Source of the DNA: Collinsella sp.
GTDB taxonomy: Bacteria > Actinomycetota > Coriobacteriia > Coriobacteriales > Coriobacteriaceae
Length of the DNA: 21,842 bases
Direction of reading: 5' to 3'
NCBI GenBank assembly: GCA_019419645.1
Contig: DXZN01000024.1
Location: forward strand, 1 to 21,842
A program made the position numbers and the translations under genes. Positions 1-8,117 of the stretch are shown here, piece by piece. Position 1 is the stretch's first letter. The number at the start of each line of letters is the position of its first letter. The notes beneath the pieces were generated by a model that saw only the letters and a program-made list of their open reading frames with translations, made no database searches and was not told where the DNA came from.

Positions 1-838
1 GGGTGTCATAGTGAGCGGACAGCGTGTGAGCCATGGCGTGGTCGATACCCAGGCCAACGTTGGAGAAGCCCATGCCGGCGACATACTGACCAAGAGCCAT
101 GCCCTCACGGCCGGAGCCGGGCTGGCCGGACTTGGCCTCGGCAACGGAGTCGCGCAGGTTCTCGCTGATCAGCTTAATGGCCTCAAAGTGGAACATATCG
201 GAAAGCTCCCAAGCGCCCTTGGTGGTGTAGCCCTCGATGGCGTGGGTCAGAGCGTCCATGCCGGTGGAAGCGGTCAGGCCGGCAGGCATGGAAGCCATCA
301 TGTCGGGGTCGACGACGGCGACCTCAGGGGCGTCGTTGGTGTCGACGCACACGAACTTGCGGACCTTCTCGGGGTCGGTGATAACGTAGTTGATGGTCAC
401 CTCGGCGGCGGTACCGGCGGTCGTCGGCACGGCGATGGTGAACACGGCGTGGTTCTTGGTGGGAGCAACGCCCTCGAGGCTACGGACATCGGCGAACTCG
501 GGGTTGTTGATGATGATGCCAATGGCCTTGGCGGTGTCCATGGAGGAGCCGCCACCGATGGTCACGATAGCGTCAGCCTCGGCGGCCTTGAAGGCCTCGA
601 CGCCGTCCTTGACGTTCTGGATAGTGGGGTTGGGCTTAATCTCGGAGTAGAGGCTCCAAGCGATGCCGGCGGCGTCGAGCTCGTCGGTCACCTTGGCGGT
701 AACGCCAAACTTGACCAGGTCGGGATCGGAGCAGACGAAGATCTTCTTGTAGCCGCGACGCTGGAGCTCGCCGGGGATCTCCTTGATAGCGCCGGAACCA
801 TGATAAGAGATGGTATTGAGAACGAAACGATTAGCCAT
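1..838 (-). CDS. fucO: Lactaldehyde reductase / 1,2-propanediol oxidoreductase, iron-dependent (N-terminal 279 residues, cut by window edge)
   Basis: The protein reduces L-lactaldehyde to (S)-1,2-propanediol with NADH, the last step of anaerobic fucose and rhamnose breakdown in the cytoplasm. From the ATG at 838 it starts MANRFVLN and aligns almost without gaps to my recollection of E. coli FucO. Visible blocks are the NAD-binding GGGSSMDTAKAIG near residue 99, FADVRSLEG, VPTTAGTAAEVTINYVITD, STGMDALTHAIEGY with the iron ligands Asp196 and His200, and MALGQYVAGMGFSNVGLG followed by HAMAH with the third ligand. The fourth ligand (the His of NTPHG in E. coli) would lie just beyond base 1. FucO is about 383 residues, so roughly 100 are missing. 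GGGAGG upstream of the ATG is the ribosome binding site. The annotation as an iron-containing alcohol dehydrogenase is near certain; the substrate is inferred from FucO-specific similarity. Confidence 0.95.
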   Translation of the reverse strand, partial: MANRFVLNTISYHGSGAIKEIPGELQRRGYKKIFVCSDPDLVKFGVTAKVTDELDAAGIAWSLYSEIKPNPTIQNVKDGVEAFKAAEADAIVTIGGGSSMDTAKAIGIIINNPEFADVRSLEGVAPTKNHAVFTIAVPTTAGTAAEVTINYVITDPEKVRKFVCVDTNDAPEVAVVDPDMMASMPAGLTASTGMDALTHAIEGYTTKGAWELSDMFHFEAIKLISENLRDSVAEAKSGQPGSGREGMALGQYVAGMGFSNVGLGIDHAMAHTLSAHYDT

Positions 839-1253
839 TGATAGCCTCCCATCGTGTGCGGGGCACCCATTACGCCCCACGCTATGAGTCCCATCCTAAC
901 GCTTTTGAAACAAAAAACACGTGAGAACATCAAAATTGTTAAAGCGTTTCAACATAATAACGGAGCCCCAGTCCTTCCCTCCCGACAGCAGCGAAGACTA
1001 GATTATAGGAGCAATCGCCCAAAGAATACGACCAACTCAGTCTATAAATTGTTTCTGTTTTAGCAATATATGTTTGACAATACGTTTATAAAAGGATACT
1101 TTATAGTAAATAAAATGTATGCAGCAAATAGCGTCATTCATTTTGTTAGAAATTGCCCATGCGGTTATTGCAGCTGCATGTACCGCAACGTACAGCGCAA
1201 TTCTCCGCACGAAGTAGAAGACGGTTCCAATTCGATCGAGGCGATGACGCGTG
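839..1253. promoter_or_regulatory. AT-rich intergenic region between divergent fucO and the LURP-like gene
   Basis: About 410 bases without a convincing gene. Short open frames at 854-1063 and 1070-1270 lack a ribosome binding site and resemble no family I know. The sequence is visibly richer in A+T than the flanking chromosome. On the fucO side there are two copies of the core AAAGCGTT, one at 941-948 on the + strand and one at 898-905 on the - strand. This could be a LacI/GalR-type operator pair, but neither matches the CcpA consensus well. No clear sigma-70 promoter for fucO was found. The right-hand part holds the rightward promoter listed separately and a leader of about 145 bases with a weak hairpin (TGCGGT/ACCGCA around 1158-1185). 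Confidence 0.5.
1074..1102 (+). promoter_or_regulatory. Sigma-70/SigA-type promoter for the LURP-like gene
   Basis: The -35 box TTGACA (1074-1079, perfect consensus) is followed by 17 bases and the -10 box TACTTT (1097-1102). Transcription would begin near 1109, leaving a leader of about 145 bases before the start codon at 1254. It is the best-matching promoter in the window. Confidence 0.6.
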
Positions 1254-1790
1254 ATGGCTACTGGTCCTAAATCGAGCAAGACGGCTACAAACGAATATCG
1301 AATCTCAATTGAAGGTAATCCTTATCCGCATACTCTGGCTCTCATCAACCCAGCGGGAGACAACCTCAACATCAAAAGACATGGGTTCACGGGTCCACTA
1401 GGACAGCTATCGAGTCTTAAATATACCGTTTATGACGATGCGAATGAAAAACTCTTCACTGTCGTCGACGGTGGCTTTAGCAACATGCCCAGGGTTGCGC
1501 TCATCATCGAACACAAGGAAGTTGCGGTGTTCGATTATGGTCTAAACAGACTTGAGATGAAGTGCGTAACGAACATACCGAATTACGCAATAAAAGGTAA
1601 CTTCCTATTTGGAGATTACGATATATTCAGCCAACAGGAAGTGAAGCTATCTTCAGTTATCGTCCTTCAATGTGATAAACAATCGTGCTTTAGCATACAG
1701 GTTTTGGATAAAGCCGAATTAGCCGCCGCAATTGGAATACCTACAGCCATTGCCCTTCTTAGGGCTCGGATTGAAGAGCATCTCGAATAA
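1254..1790 (+). CDS. LURP-one-related / tubby C-terminal-like domain protein
   Basis: A 178-residue protein of unknown biochemical role. It shows the alternating short beta-strands of the LURP-one-related (LOR, DUF567) fold: YTVYDDANEKLFTV near residue 57, a turn with EVAVFDYG, then YAIKGNFLFGDYDIF near residue 117 and a C-terminal hydrophobic helix (AAAIGIPTAIALLRARIEEHL). The tubby-like barrel with its buried C-terminal helix is typical of this family, which binds membrane lipid in some homologues; no such role is shown here. GAGG at 1238-1241 fits the GTG at 1251 (9-base spacing) or the ATG at 1254; I chose the ATG. Codon use is AT-rich, unlike its neighbours, and the gene stands alone with its own promoter and a strong inverted repeat behind it, suggesting acquisition by transfer. 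The family call is by pattern only. Confidence 0.65.
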   Translation: MATGPKSSKTATNEYRISIEGNPYPHTLALINPAGDNLNIKRHGFTGPLGQLSSLKYTVYDDANEKLFTVVDGGFSNMPRVALIIEHKEVAVFDYGLNRLEMKCVTNIPNYAIKGNFLFGDYDIFSQQEVKLSSVIVLQCDKQSCFSIQVLDKAELAAAIGIPTAIALLRARIEEHLE

Positions 1791-1803
1791 ATCGCAAAAA
1801 GCA

Positions 1804-1862
1804 GTTCGTAACAACATTCAGGAGCTAGATAGTTTTTCTGGCTCCTGAATGTTGTTACGAAC
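1804..1862. terminator. Perfect 22-bp inverted repeat between convergent genes, probable bidirectional terminator
   Basis: Arms 1804-1825 and 1841-1862 are exact reverse complements of 22 bases, separated by a 15-base loop. It lies between the LURP-like stop (1790) and the stop of the convergent YoaK-family gene (1870). Read on the - strand the stem is followed by TGCTTTTTGCG, a usable U-run; on the + strand there is none. The stem is not GC-rich and is longer than usual for an intrinsic terminator, so a small palindromic insertion (MITE-like) is an alternative. Confidence 0.6.
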
Positions 1863-1869
1863 ATGCGCC

Positions 1870-2589
1870 TTAGCGCTTAAGACTCGTGGTCTGCCAGTCA
1901 GCTACGATGCGGGCCCATTTCCTGTGCAAGTCGCGTTCGCGATCGATAAACATGATGGCAAACGCGATAAACAGCAGCATGCTCGCCACCGCAATGGCGT
2001 GCAGCCCCATGCGCTCGATGCACCAGTTGCCCAGCACGGCGCCAAACACAAAGGTGAAGATCACGCCAAAGTACAGTGCGCCGTTTTCCAAAAAGCCGCG
2101 CTTGTGGGTGATGATATAGTCGTCCACGTTTTGCAGGGCGTTGCGCAAGTTGCCGATGCACATGGTCGTAGCGATGCCGTGACCGTGGATCTTGCGGAAG
2201 CTCTCGACCTGCATGCCGCAGGCAAACGAGGTGAGGCAGTTGGCGAGCAGGTTGAAATTGCCGCCCGGGATAAAGCTCACGCCCAGCAAGATGACGGCTT
2301 CAAAGAACACCGTTACCTGGCGCCAGTGAATCACGCTGCCAAACCGCTCATGCACCAGGTCGGCAAGCATAATGCCCACGGCAAACGACACCACGGGGAA
2401 GAAGTAGCGTCCCGCAAGTGCCCAGTTGCCCTCCGAGATGCTCACGCCCACGAGCAGGATGTTGCCTGTCTGCGCGTTGGCGAAAACATGATCGCGCCCA
2501 ATGTACGAATAGACGTCCATAAAGCCACCGGCGAGCGCCAAGATGATGCCCAGCTCAATAGACTCCGATATCTGTTTGGCACGCTGCAT
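1870..2589 (-). CDS. YoaK family (DUF1275) integral membrane protein
   Basis: A 239-residue polytopic membrane protein of the DUF1275/YoaK family, whose function is not established; a small-molecule transporter has been suggested. The family signature is clear: ELGIILALAGGFMDVYSYI near the N-terminus, then FANAQTGNILLVGVSI, a third helix (FFPVVSFAVGIMLADLV), NCLTSFACGMQVESFRKIHG, and TTMCIGNLRNALQ, with about six hydrophobic segments overall. The end is basic (RERDLHRKWARIV), probably cytoplasmic. The start is the ATG at 2589, because AAGGAGG lies about 9 bases upstream; the reading frame continues further upstream but has no family similarity there. It is monocistronic, convergent with the LURP-like gene and divergent from the radical SAM gene. 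Confidence 0.88.
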   Translation of the reverse strand: MQRAKQISESIELGIILALAGGFMDVYSYIGRDHVFANAQTGNILLVGVSISEGNWALAGRYFFPVVSFAVGIMLADLVHERFGSVIHWRQVTVFFEAVILLGVSFIPGGNFNLLANCLTSFACGMQVESFRKIHGHGIATTMCIGNLRNALQNVDDYIITHKRGFLENGALYFGVIFTFVFGAVLGNWCIERMGLHAIAVASMLLFIAFAIMFIDRERDLHRKWARIVADWQTTSLKR

Positions 2590-2770
2590 CGTCGTGCATC
2601 CTCCTTGTTGACGACTCTCTCGTGCGTTGGCGGAAACATAGCCGCCGTTCATACTGTAACCCATTGACAACATGGCGTGCGCGCGAGACGGGTTCTCCAA
2701 CGCGCAGATACACAGTCTGGAAACAAACGATCCCCGCATCGACGCGCCGATCCCCAGCTCATGTACTCCC

Positions 2771-2810
2771 CCAGTCTTTTTAGCCCCGCCCCAAAAAGAC
2801 TGGTTACAAT
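2771..2810 (+). promoter_or_regulatory. 11-bp inverted repeat abutting a -10-like box upstream of the YgiQ-type gene
   Basis: CCAGTCTTTTT (2771-2781) and AAAAAGACTGG (2793-2803) are exact reverse complements around an 11-base G/C-rich loop. Directly after the right arm comes TACAAT (2805-2810), a good -10 box about 32 bases before the start codon. No -35 box is evident at the usual distance. The repeat covers the place where polymerase or a repressor would bind, so an operator is plausible. It is not followed by a T-run and so does not look like a rightward terminator. Confidence 0.35.
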
Positions 2811-2841
2811 TACGTGCAGCATACAAACACCGGGAGGGATC

Positions 2842-4977
2842 GTGGCAAAAAAGCCTCAGCACGCTCAGAACAACCAGCGCAGTCAGCAGGGCAAACAGGG
2901 CCAGCAGCAAAAGCGTGGCGGCAAGGCCCAGGGCGGCCACGCCGCTCATACCCCGGCAGCGCCCGCCCGCCCCTGGCGCCCGGGCCGCGATAAATTCCTC
3001 CCCGTCAGTCGAGCCGACATGGATGCACGCGGCTGGGACCAGTGCGACTTTGTCTACATCTGCGGCGACGCCTACGTGGACCATCCCAGCTTTGGCATGG
3101 CCATCATCAGCCGCGTCCTCGACGCGCACGGCTACAAAGTGGGCATCATCTGCCAACCCGACTGGACCGACCCCGCCAGCATCACCGTGCTCGGCGAGCC
3201 GCGCCTAGGCTTTCTCGTCAGTGCCGGCAACATGGACTCTATGGTCAACCACTATTCGGTGACCAAGCATCGCCGCCACACCGACGCCTATACCCCCGGT
3301 GGCGAAGAGGGGCGCCGTCCCAATCGCGCCGTCACGGTCTACGGCAACCTCATCCGCCAGACGTTTAAGGACGCCCCCATCATTATCGGTGGCATCGAGG
3401 CAAGCCTGCGTCGCCTGGCCCACTACGACTACTGGCAGGACAAGCTCAAGCGCTCGGTGCTGCTCGACTCGGGCGCCGACATCCTCATCTACGGCATGGG
3501 CGAGCACGCGATTGTCGAGATCGCCGACGCGCTCGACGCGGGACTGCCCGTCGACCAGATTACCTATATCAACGGCATCGTCTACCGCACCAACTCGCTC
3601 GACGAGGTCTACGACTACGACCTGCTGCCCAGCTGGGACGATCTTGCCGCCGACAAGCTCAACTACGCGCGCAGCTTTAACGTGCAGCAGCAGAATATGG
3701 ACCCCATCACCGGCCATCGCCTGGTAGAGCCCTATCCCAACAGCGTCTATGTGGTGCAAAACCCGCCGTCGACGACACTCACCACCGACGAGATGGACGA
3801 GGTGGCCGAACTCCCCTACGCACGCGATTGGCATCCCGATTACGACGCGGCGGGCGGCGTGCCGGCCTTTGCCGAGATCAAGTTTTCGATCAGCTCCAAC
3901 CGCGGCTGTTTTGGCGAGTGCTCGTTTTGCGCCCTCACCTTCCACCAGGGCCGCGTGTTGCAGATGCGCAGCCACGACTCGATCATGCGCGAGGCCGAGC
4001 TGCTCACGCGCGATCCCGAGTTTAAGGGCTACATCAACGACGTAGGCGGACCGACGGCCAACTTTAGCCGTCCCGCCTGCGACAAGCAGCTCAAGCACGG
4101 CGTGTGCAAGAACAAGCGCTGCCTATGGCCGAGCGTGTGCAAGAACATGGTGGTCGACGAGAGCGGCTACACGCAGCTGCTGCGCGACCTACGCCAGCTG
4201 CCGGGCGTCAAGAAGGTCTTCGTCCGCAGCGGCATCCGTTTTGACTACACTATGGCCGATGCCTCGGACGAGTTTTTGCGCGAGCTGCTGGAGCACCATG
4301 TCTCGGGCCAGCTACGCGTGGCGCCCGAGCATGTGAGCGACGCGGTGCTCTCCGTGATGGGCAAGCCGAGCCGCGCCGTCTACGATGCGTTCTGTCGCAA
4401 ATTTGAGCGCCTGAACCGCGAGTACGAACTCAAGCAGTACGTGGTGCCGTATCTGATCTCGAGCCACCCCGGCTCGACGATGAAGGAAGCCGTGGACCTT
4501 GCCGAGGCCGTGCGCGACATGGGCTACATGCCCGAGCAGGTGCAGGACTTCTACCCTACGCCGTCCACCATGTCGACCTGCATGTACTACACCGGCGTGG
4601 ACCCGCGCACCATGGAGCCGATCTACGTGGCGCGCGACCCGCACGAGAAGGCTATGCAACGCGCGCTCATCCAGTATCGCAAGCCCGAGAACTACAAGCT
4701 GGTGCGCGAGGCGCTAGAGAAGGCCGGGCGTCGTGATCTGATCGGCTATACCAAGCATTGCCTGATTCGCCCCGTGCCGCCACGCCCGGGCGAGACGTCT
4801 GCCGGCGGTGGGCATGGCACCGGCAAGAAGGGCGGCAAGGCCCACGGTGGCGCCGCCGGCAAGGGGCCCAAGGGCAGCAAGGGTCACGGCGGTATGTCCC
4901 GCGCGCAGAACACTGCCGGTCGCAATCGCGCGGCACAGGGGCGTCAGGGCGCCAACGGAGGCGGCAGACGCAACTAG
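2842..4977 (+). CDS. ygiQ: YgiQ family radical SAM protein
   Basis: A 711-residue member of the YgiQ (UPF0313) radical SAM family, cytoplasmic, with unknown substrate. The N-terminal domain has FLPVSRADMDARGWDQCDFV and GDAYVDHPSFG, both typical of the family. The radical SAM core carries RGCFGECSFC with the cluster cysteines Cys356, Cys360 and Cys363 (CxxxCxxC). Downstream come VGGPTANF, a cysteine group CDKQLKHGVCKNKRCLWPSVC, RVAPEHVS and DFYPTPSTMST. The start is the GTG at 2842, which follows GGGAGGG with short spacing. Both ends have low-complexity basic tails: residues 1-45 are rich in Gln, Lys and Gly, and the last 60 or so in Gly, Lys and Arg, which suggests RNA or ribosome contact. 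Length is close to the E. coli protein (739). The family call is firm; the tail role is inference. Confidence 0.93.
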   Translation: MAKKPQHAQNNQRSQQGKQGQQQKRGGKAQGGHAAHTPAAPARPWRPGRDKFLPVSRADMDARGWDQCDFVYICGDAYVDHPSFGMAIISRVLDAHGYKVGIICQPDWTDPASITVLGEPRLGFLVSAGNMDSMVNHYSVTKHRRHTDAYTPGGEEGRRPNRAVTVYGNLIRQTFKDAPIIIGGIEASLRRLAHYDYWQDKLKRSVLLDSGADILIYGMGEHAIVEIADALDAGLPVDQITYINGIVYRTNSLDEVYDYDLLPSWDDLAADKLNYARSFNVQQQNMDPITGHRLVEPYPNSVYVVQNPPSTTLTTDEMDEVAELPYARDWHPDYDAAGGVPAFAEIKFSISSNRGCFGECSFCALTFHQGRVLQMRSHDSIMREAELLTRDPEFKGYINDVGGPTANFSRPACDKQLKHGVCKNKRCLWPSVCKNMVVDESGYTQLLRDLRQLPGVKKVFVRSGIRFDYTMADASDEFLRELLEHHVSGQLRVAPEHVSDAVLSVMGKPSRAVYDAFCRKFERLNREYELKQYVVPYLISSHPGSTMKEAVDLAEAVRDMGYMPEQVQDFYPTPSTMSTCMYYTGVDPRTMEPIYVARDPHEKAMQRALIQYRKPENYKLVREALEKAGRRDLIGYTKHCLIRPVPPRPGETSAGGGHGTGKKGGKAHGGAAGKGPKGSKGHGGMSRAQNTAGRNRAAQGRQGANGGGRRN

Positions 4978-5031
4978 CGCGGCGAGGCGGCATGCCGCCG
5001 TTGGCGACACGACACGCCCCACCAATAAAAT

Positions 5032-5074
5032 GCCGCTCGCTGGGGCGTCGCAGAACGATTCCCCGGCGAGCGGC
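5032..5074 (-). terminator. Terminator hairpin behind the beta-glucoside PTS operon
   Basis: GCCGCTCGC (5032-5040) pairs with GCGAGCGGC (5066-5074); after a T-G wobble, GGGG (5042-5045) pairs with CCCC (5061-5064), around a 15-base loop. On the - strand the stem is followed by ATTTTATT, so it should stop transcription leaving the EIIBC gene (stop at 5104). It may also stop the convergent radical SAM gene (end 4977), though the + strand has no T-run after it. Confidence 0.65.
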
Positions 5075-5103
5075 CGATTAATATTGTCTATCTCAAAACG
5101 TCG

Positions 5104-6474
5104 TTACTTTTTGTCGAAACGACCATAGAGCGCAAACGAGAGCGCCGCAGAGATAACCCAAGTCAAAGCGATGCAGACGATAATCATGATCAGGTTCATG
5201 GGATTGCCGCTTGGATCGGCATAAACGGGCAACGAGGTAATGCCGGGCATAACAAAGCCGAAGCACTTTGCGCCGAGAACAACGGTAAGCGCACCGCCAA
5301 TGCCATCCGCAATCATCGCAGCGATAAGCGGAGTCCTGTTAGGAACCTGAACGGTAAACAAGGCGGGCTCGGAAATTCCCATAAATGCTGAGAAGGCGCA
5401 CGTCATTGCAGCGGACTTGAGCTTTTCGTCGGTCATGCGCAGGGCTGCACCAAAAGACGCACCGCTTTCGGCGAGGTTATGGCAGAAAGAGATCGGGAGC
5501 AGATAGTCATACCCAAGCGTTGCGATATTGGAAATCTGGATAGGGCTCGTTGACTGATGCATGCCGAAGAGCACGATAAGCGGCATAAAGAAGCCCAGCA
5601 GAAAACCGGCAACGGGGCCTAACGTCGAGAATAGCCAAACGATACCGTTGGCAAGACCAAGACCGCACCAGGCACCAATCGGAGCGAGCACAAACAGGTT
5701 GACGGGAATCACGATAGCAAGGGAGAGCGCCGGAACGACAACGAGCTTAAAAAGATCCGGCACGACTTTGTCGATTGCACGATATACAAAAGACAAGCCA
5801 ATGACGCCAAAGATAACCGGGAACACGGAATCGGCGTAGCTAAAAATCGGCACCGCAAAACCGAACAGCGCAAGGGGCGTCTCGCCCGTACCGACAGCGT
5901 TGACAATGGTCGGGTACATCAGCGATCCGGCAACACAAAGCGCAAGCGAACGGTTGACCCGGAACTTATCAGCTGTAGACATTGCCAGCAAAAACGGCAA
6001 GAAGTAGAACGGGATATCCGAAATCATATTGAATATCGCAAAGTCGCCGGCACCCGTGTCGATTCCAAAAGCCGCGATAGCAGCCAGGATGCCCTTTACG
6101 ATGCCTCCCGCCACCAGTGCGGGAATGATAGCGGAAAAGATGCCGGTGATGATATCGAATACGCGAGCCGAACCTTTTTGGAGCTCAGGCTGCTCGGCGT
6201 CGGCGGAGACCTCGCCACCCATCCTGTCACCTAGCATGGGCTCCAATTCGTCATATACCGACCCCACGCTGGCGCCGATGATAACTTGCCACTGTCCGTC
6301 TTTAACCTGCGCGCCCAAGGCGCCGTCAAGCGTCTTAAGGGCCTCCAGGTCTGCCTTGCTATCGTCCTTCAGGTTGAATCTGAGCCTTGTAATGCAGTGC
6401 GTTGCCATAACAACGTTATCGGCGCCGCCCACGAGCTCGAGGACACGAGCGGCCAGTTCCTTCTTGTCTGCCAC
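5104..6474 (-). CDS. PTS beta-glucoside transporter subunit EIIBC
   Basis: The 456-residue permease imports and phosphorylates a beta-glucoside. Residues 1-90 are the cytoplasmic EIIB domain with the phosphocysteine Cys27 in ATHCITRLRFNL; residues from about 105 form the EIIC membrane domain, with AIIPALVAGGIVKGILA, GMHQSTSPIQ and the substrate-site motif FMGISEPALF. The domain order B-C matches BglF, but the EIIA domain that BglF carries at its C-terminus is absent: the protein ends at FALYGRFDKK after the last helix. It therefore needs EIIA in trans, possibly the one at 20853-21365. The start is the GTG at 6474: AGGAG, overlapping the stop codon of the upstream GH1 gene, sits 8 bases before it, whereas the GTG at 6483 lies inside that site. 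It is second in a two-gene operon, 11 bases behind the GH1 gene. Confidence 0.93.
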   Translation of the reverse strand: MADKKELAARVLELVGGADNVVMATHCITRLRFNLKDDSKADLEALKTLDGALGAQVKDGQWQVIIGASVGSVYDELEPMLGDRMGGEVSADAEQPELQKGSARVFDIITGIFSAIIPALVAGGIVKGILAAIAAFGIDTGAGDFAIFNMISDIPFYFLPFLLAMSTADKFRVNRSLALCVAGSLMYPTIVNAVGTGETPLALFGFAVPIFSYADSVFPVIFGVIGLSFVYRAIDKVVPDLFKLVVVPALSLAIVIPVNLFVLAPIGAWCGLGLANGIVWLFSTLGPVAGFLLGFFMPLIVLFGMHQSTSPIQISNIATLGYDYLLPISFCHNLAESGASFGAALRMTDEKLKSAAMTCAFSAFMGISEPALFTVQVPNRTPLIAAMIADGIGGALTVVLGAKCFGFVMPGITSLPVYADPSGNPMNLIMIIVCIALTWVISAALSFALYGRFDKK

Positions 6475-6485
6475 GACAATCACTC

Positions 6486-7964
6486 CTACCCAAGATCCTC
6501 GCCATTAGTGGCGATACATTTCTGATACCAATAGAAAGAGTCTTTACGCGAGCGCTCCGCAGTGCCGTTGCCGCAATTATCCAGATCGACATAGATAAGC
6601 CCGTAGCGCTTGTCCATCGTAAGAGGACCGCAGGCAACAAGGTCAATGAATCCCCAGATCATGTATCCGCGCACGTCAACGCCATCGATCACCGCTTCTT
6701 TAAGGCACTTTATGTGCTGGCGCAAATAATCGATTCGATACTCGTCGTGGATGCTGCCATCCTCCTCGACTACATCAGATGTACCGAGGCCGTTCTCGGC
6801 GATATACAGAGGCAGCCCATAGCGGTCATACATCTGGTTAAGGGTAACCCTCAGGCCAATGGGATCGAGCTGCCAGCCCCACTCACTCGTCTCGAGATAA
6901 GGGTTCTTGTTTGCCATGACCAGATTACCCGCAGTCTTCTCCCATCCCTGATCGCAGGTGGATACCTGGGAAAAGTAGTACGAAAAGGCCAGGAAGTCGA
7001 CCGTGTTGCGAGCGATGAGCTCTTCATCGCCCGGTTCCATTTGAATCTCGATATCACACGCATCGAAATAGCGATTCATATAAGCGGGGTATTTTCCACG
7101 AGCCATCACGTCCGTATAGAACCAGTTGGAATACTGGTCGTCGTGAATAGCCTGCATGTTATCTTCGGGACGGCAGGTGGCGGGATACGTACAGAATCGA
7201 GCGATCATGCCGCCAACGGGAGTATCGGGCGAAAGACGATGGACAATCTCGACGGCACGCGCATTGGCAACGAACTCGTGGTGCAGGCACTGGAAGATGG
7301 CTCGATCGAAGTTCTCCCCCTCTTCGTCTTTGACCAGACAGACCCCGTCCCAAGGCGAAAAACGCGCTGCATTGAACTCGTTAAAAGGCAGCCAGAAATC
7401 GACCAGATCGCCCAATTCCGTAACGATTGTCTCGACATAGCGGGCGAAGAAATCAATCGTCTTGCGATTCTTCCATCCCCCATATGTGGTGACAAGATTT
7501 ACCGGGATGTCATAGTGGAGCATGGTGACGAAGGTTTTAATGCCGTGCTTTTTGCACTCACCCAGCATGCTTCGATACCACTCGATGCCTTCGCGGTTAG
7601 GCTCAAGATCATCTCCGTTAGGATAGATTCGGCTCCAGCAAATAGAAGTGCGGAACAGCTTGAGGCCCATCTCCGCAAAAAGCGCGATGTCCTCACGGTA
7701 GTGATGATAGAAGTCGTTACCGCGCCTAAACGGGTAGAACTCAACACCATCATCTGCGAGAGCGTTCATTAGTTCGTCATGGCAGAAGGGGTTGTTTTGA
7801 TGCTTGTCCTCAATCTGGTCATGAGTCCAGGTACCATCCAGCCATCGACAATCCTGCGTCGACTTTCCCTTTCCGCCCTCATTCCAGGCGCCATCGGCCT
7901 GCGAGCACGATATGGCTCCGCCCCATAAAAAGTCGGAGTCAAACCCATGTTTTAACTTACTCAT
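6486..7964 (-). CDS. 6-phospho-beta-glucosidase, glycoside hydrolase family 1
   Basis: The 492-residue cytoplasmic enzyme hydrolyses the phosphorylated beta-glucoside delivered by the adjacent EIIBC. GH1 landmarks are FLWGGAISCSQADGAWNEGG at the N-terminus, the acid/base Glu196 in LPFNEFNAA, the nucleophile Glu390 in LYIAENGLG, and the C-terminal KRYGLIYVD and SFYWYQK typical of 6-phospho enzymes. Lys452 and Tyr454 correspond to the phosphate-binding Lys and Tyr; the serine usually found in the preceding loop is missing (residues 444-451 are ACGPLTMD). Length is normal for BglA/AscB-type enzymes. The start is the ATG at 7964 behind GGAGGG; an in-frame extension further upstream runs into the promoter region. 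It is the first gene of the operon and divergent from the AraC-family regulator, its likely controller. Confidence 0.95.
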   Translation of the reverse strand: MSKLKHGFDSDFLWGGAISCSQADGAWNEGGKGKSTQDCRWLDGTWTHDQIEDKHQNNPFCHDELMNALADDGVEFYPFRRGNDFYHHYREDIALFAEMGLKLFRTSICWSRIYPNGDDLEPNREGIEWYRSMLGECKKHGIKTFVTMLHYDIPVNLVTTYGGWKNRKTIDFFARYVETIVTELGDLVDFWLPFNEFNAARFSPWDGVCLVKDEEGENFDRAIFQCLHHEFVANARAVEIVHRLSPDTPVGGMIARFCTYPATCRPEDNMQAIHDDQYSNWFYTDVMARGKYPAYMNRYFDACDIEIQMEPGDEELIARNTVDFLAFSYYFSQVSTCDQGWEKTAGNLVMANKNPYLETSEWGWQLDPIGLRVTLNQMYDRYGLPLYIAENGLGTSDVVEEDGSIHDEYRIDYLRQHIKCLKEAVIDGVDVRGYMIWGFIDLVACGPLTMDKRYGLIYVDLDNCGNGTAERSRKDSFYWYQKCIATNGEDLG

Positions 7965-8020
7965 TTGCCCTCCTTGATCGGATGCTCCAGCGGATAACCC
8001 AATACTAGGAAGAACAAGAT

Positions 8021-8073
8021 GCATAAGATATCGCATAGAAAGCGTTTGTTTATAACATTTTTTTAGATATAAT
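8021..8073. promoter_or_regulatory. Divergent control region of the AraC-family gene and the GH1-EIIBC operon
   Basis: On the + strand TTGTTT (8046-8051), 16 bases and a perfect TATAAT (8068-8073) form a promoter for the AraC-family gene. Towards the GH1 gene there is no good -35/-10 pair, as expected for an activator-dependent promoter; a direct repeat GCATA at 8021-8025 and 8033-8037 (12-base period) could be activator half-sites. AAAGCGTTT (8039-8047) overlaps the rightward -35 box and matches a core found upstream of fucO. Confidence 0.5.
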
Positions 8074-8117
8074 ACCGTTTAAGGCATCGATTCTACCGTT
8101 CACCCTTGGAACACCCC

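Noticed and set aside
1070..1270. Small cysteine-containing open frame MFDNTFIKGYF
   Set aside because: Its start codon lies upstream of the -35 box of the local promoter, so it would not be transcribed from it, and there is no ribosome binding site.
1849..2667. Open frame of about 270 codons on the + strand
   Set aside because: Antisense to the YoaK-family gene; His-rich shadow translation.
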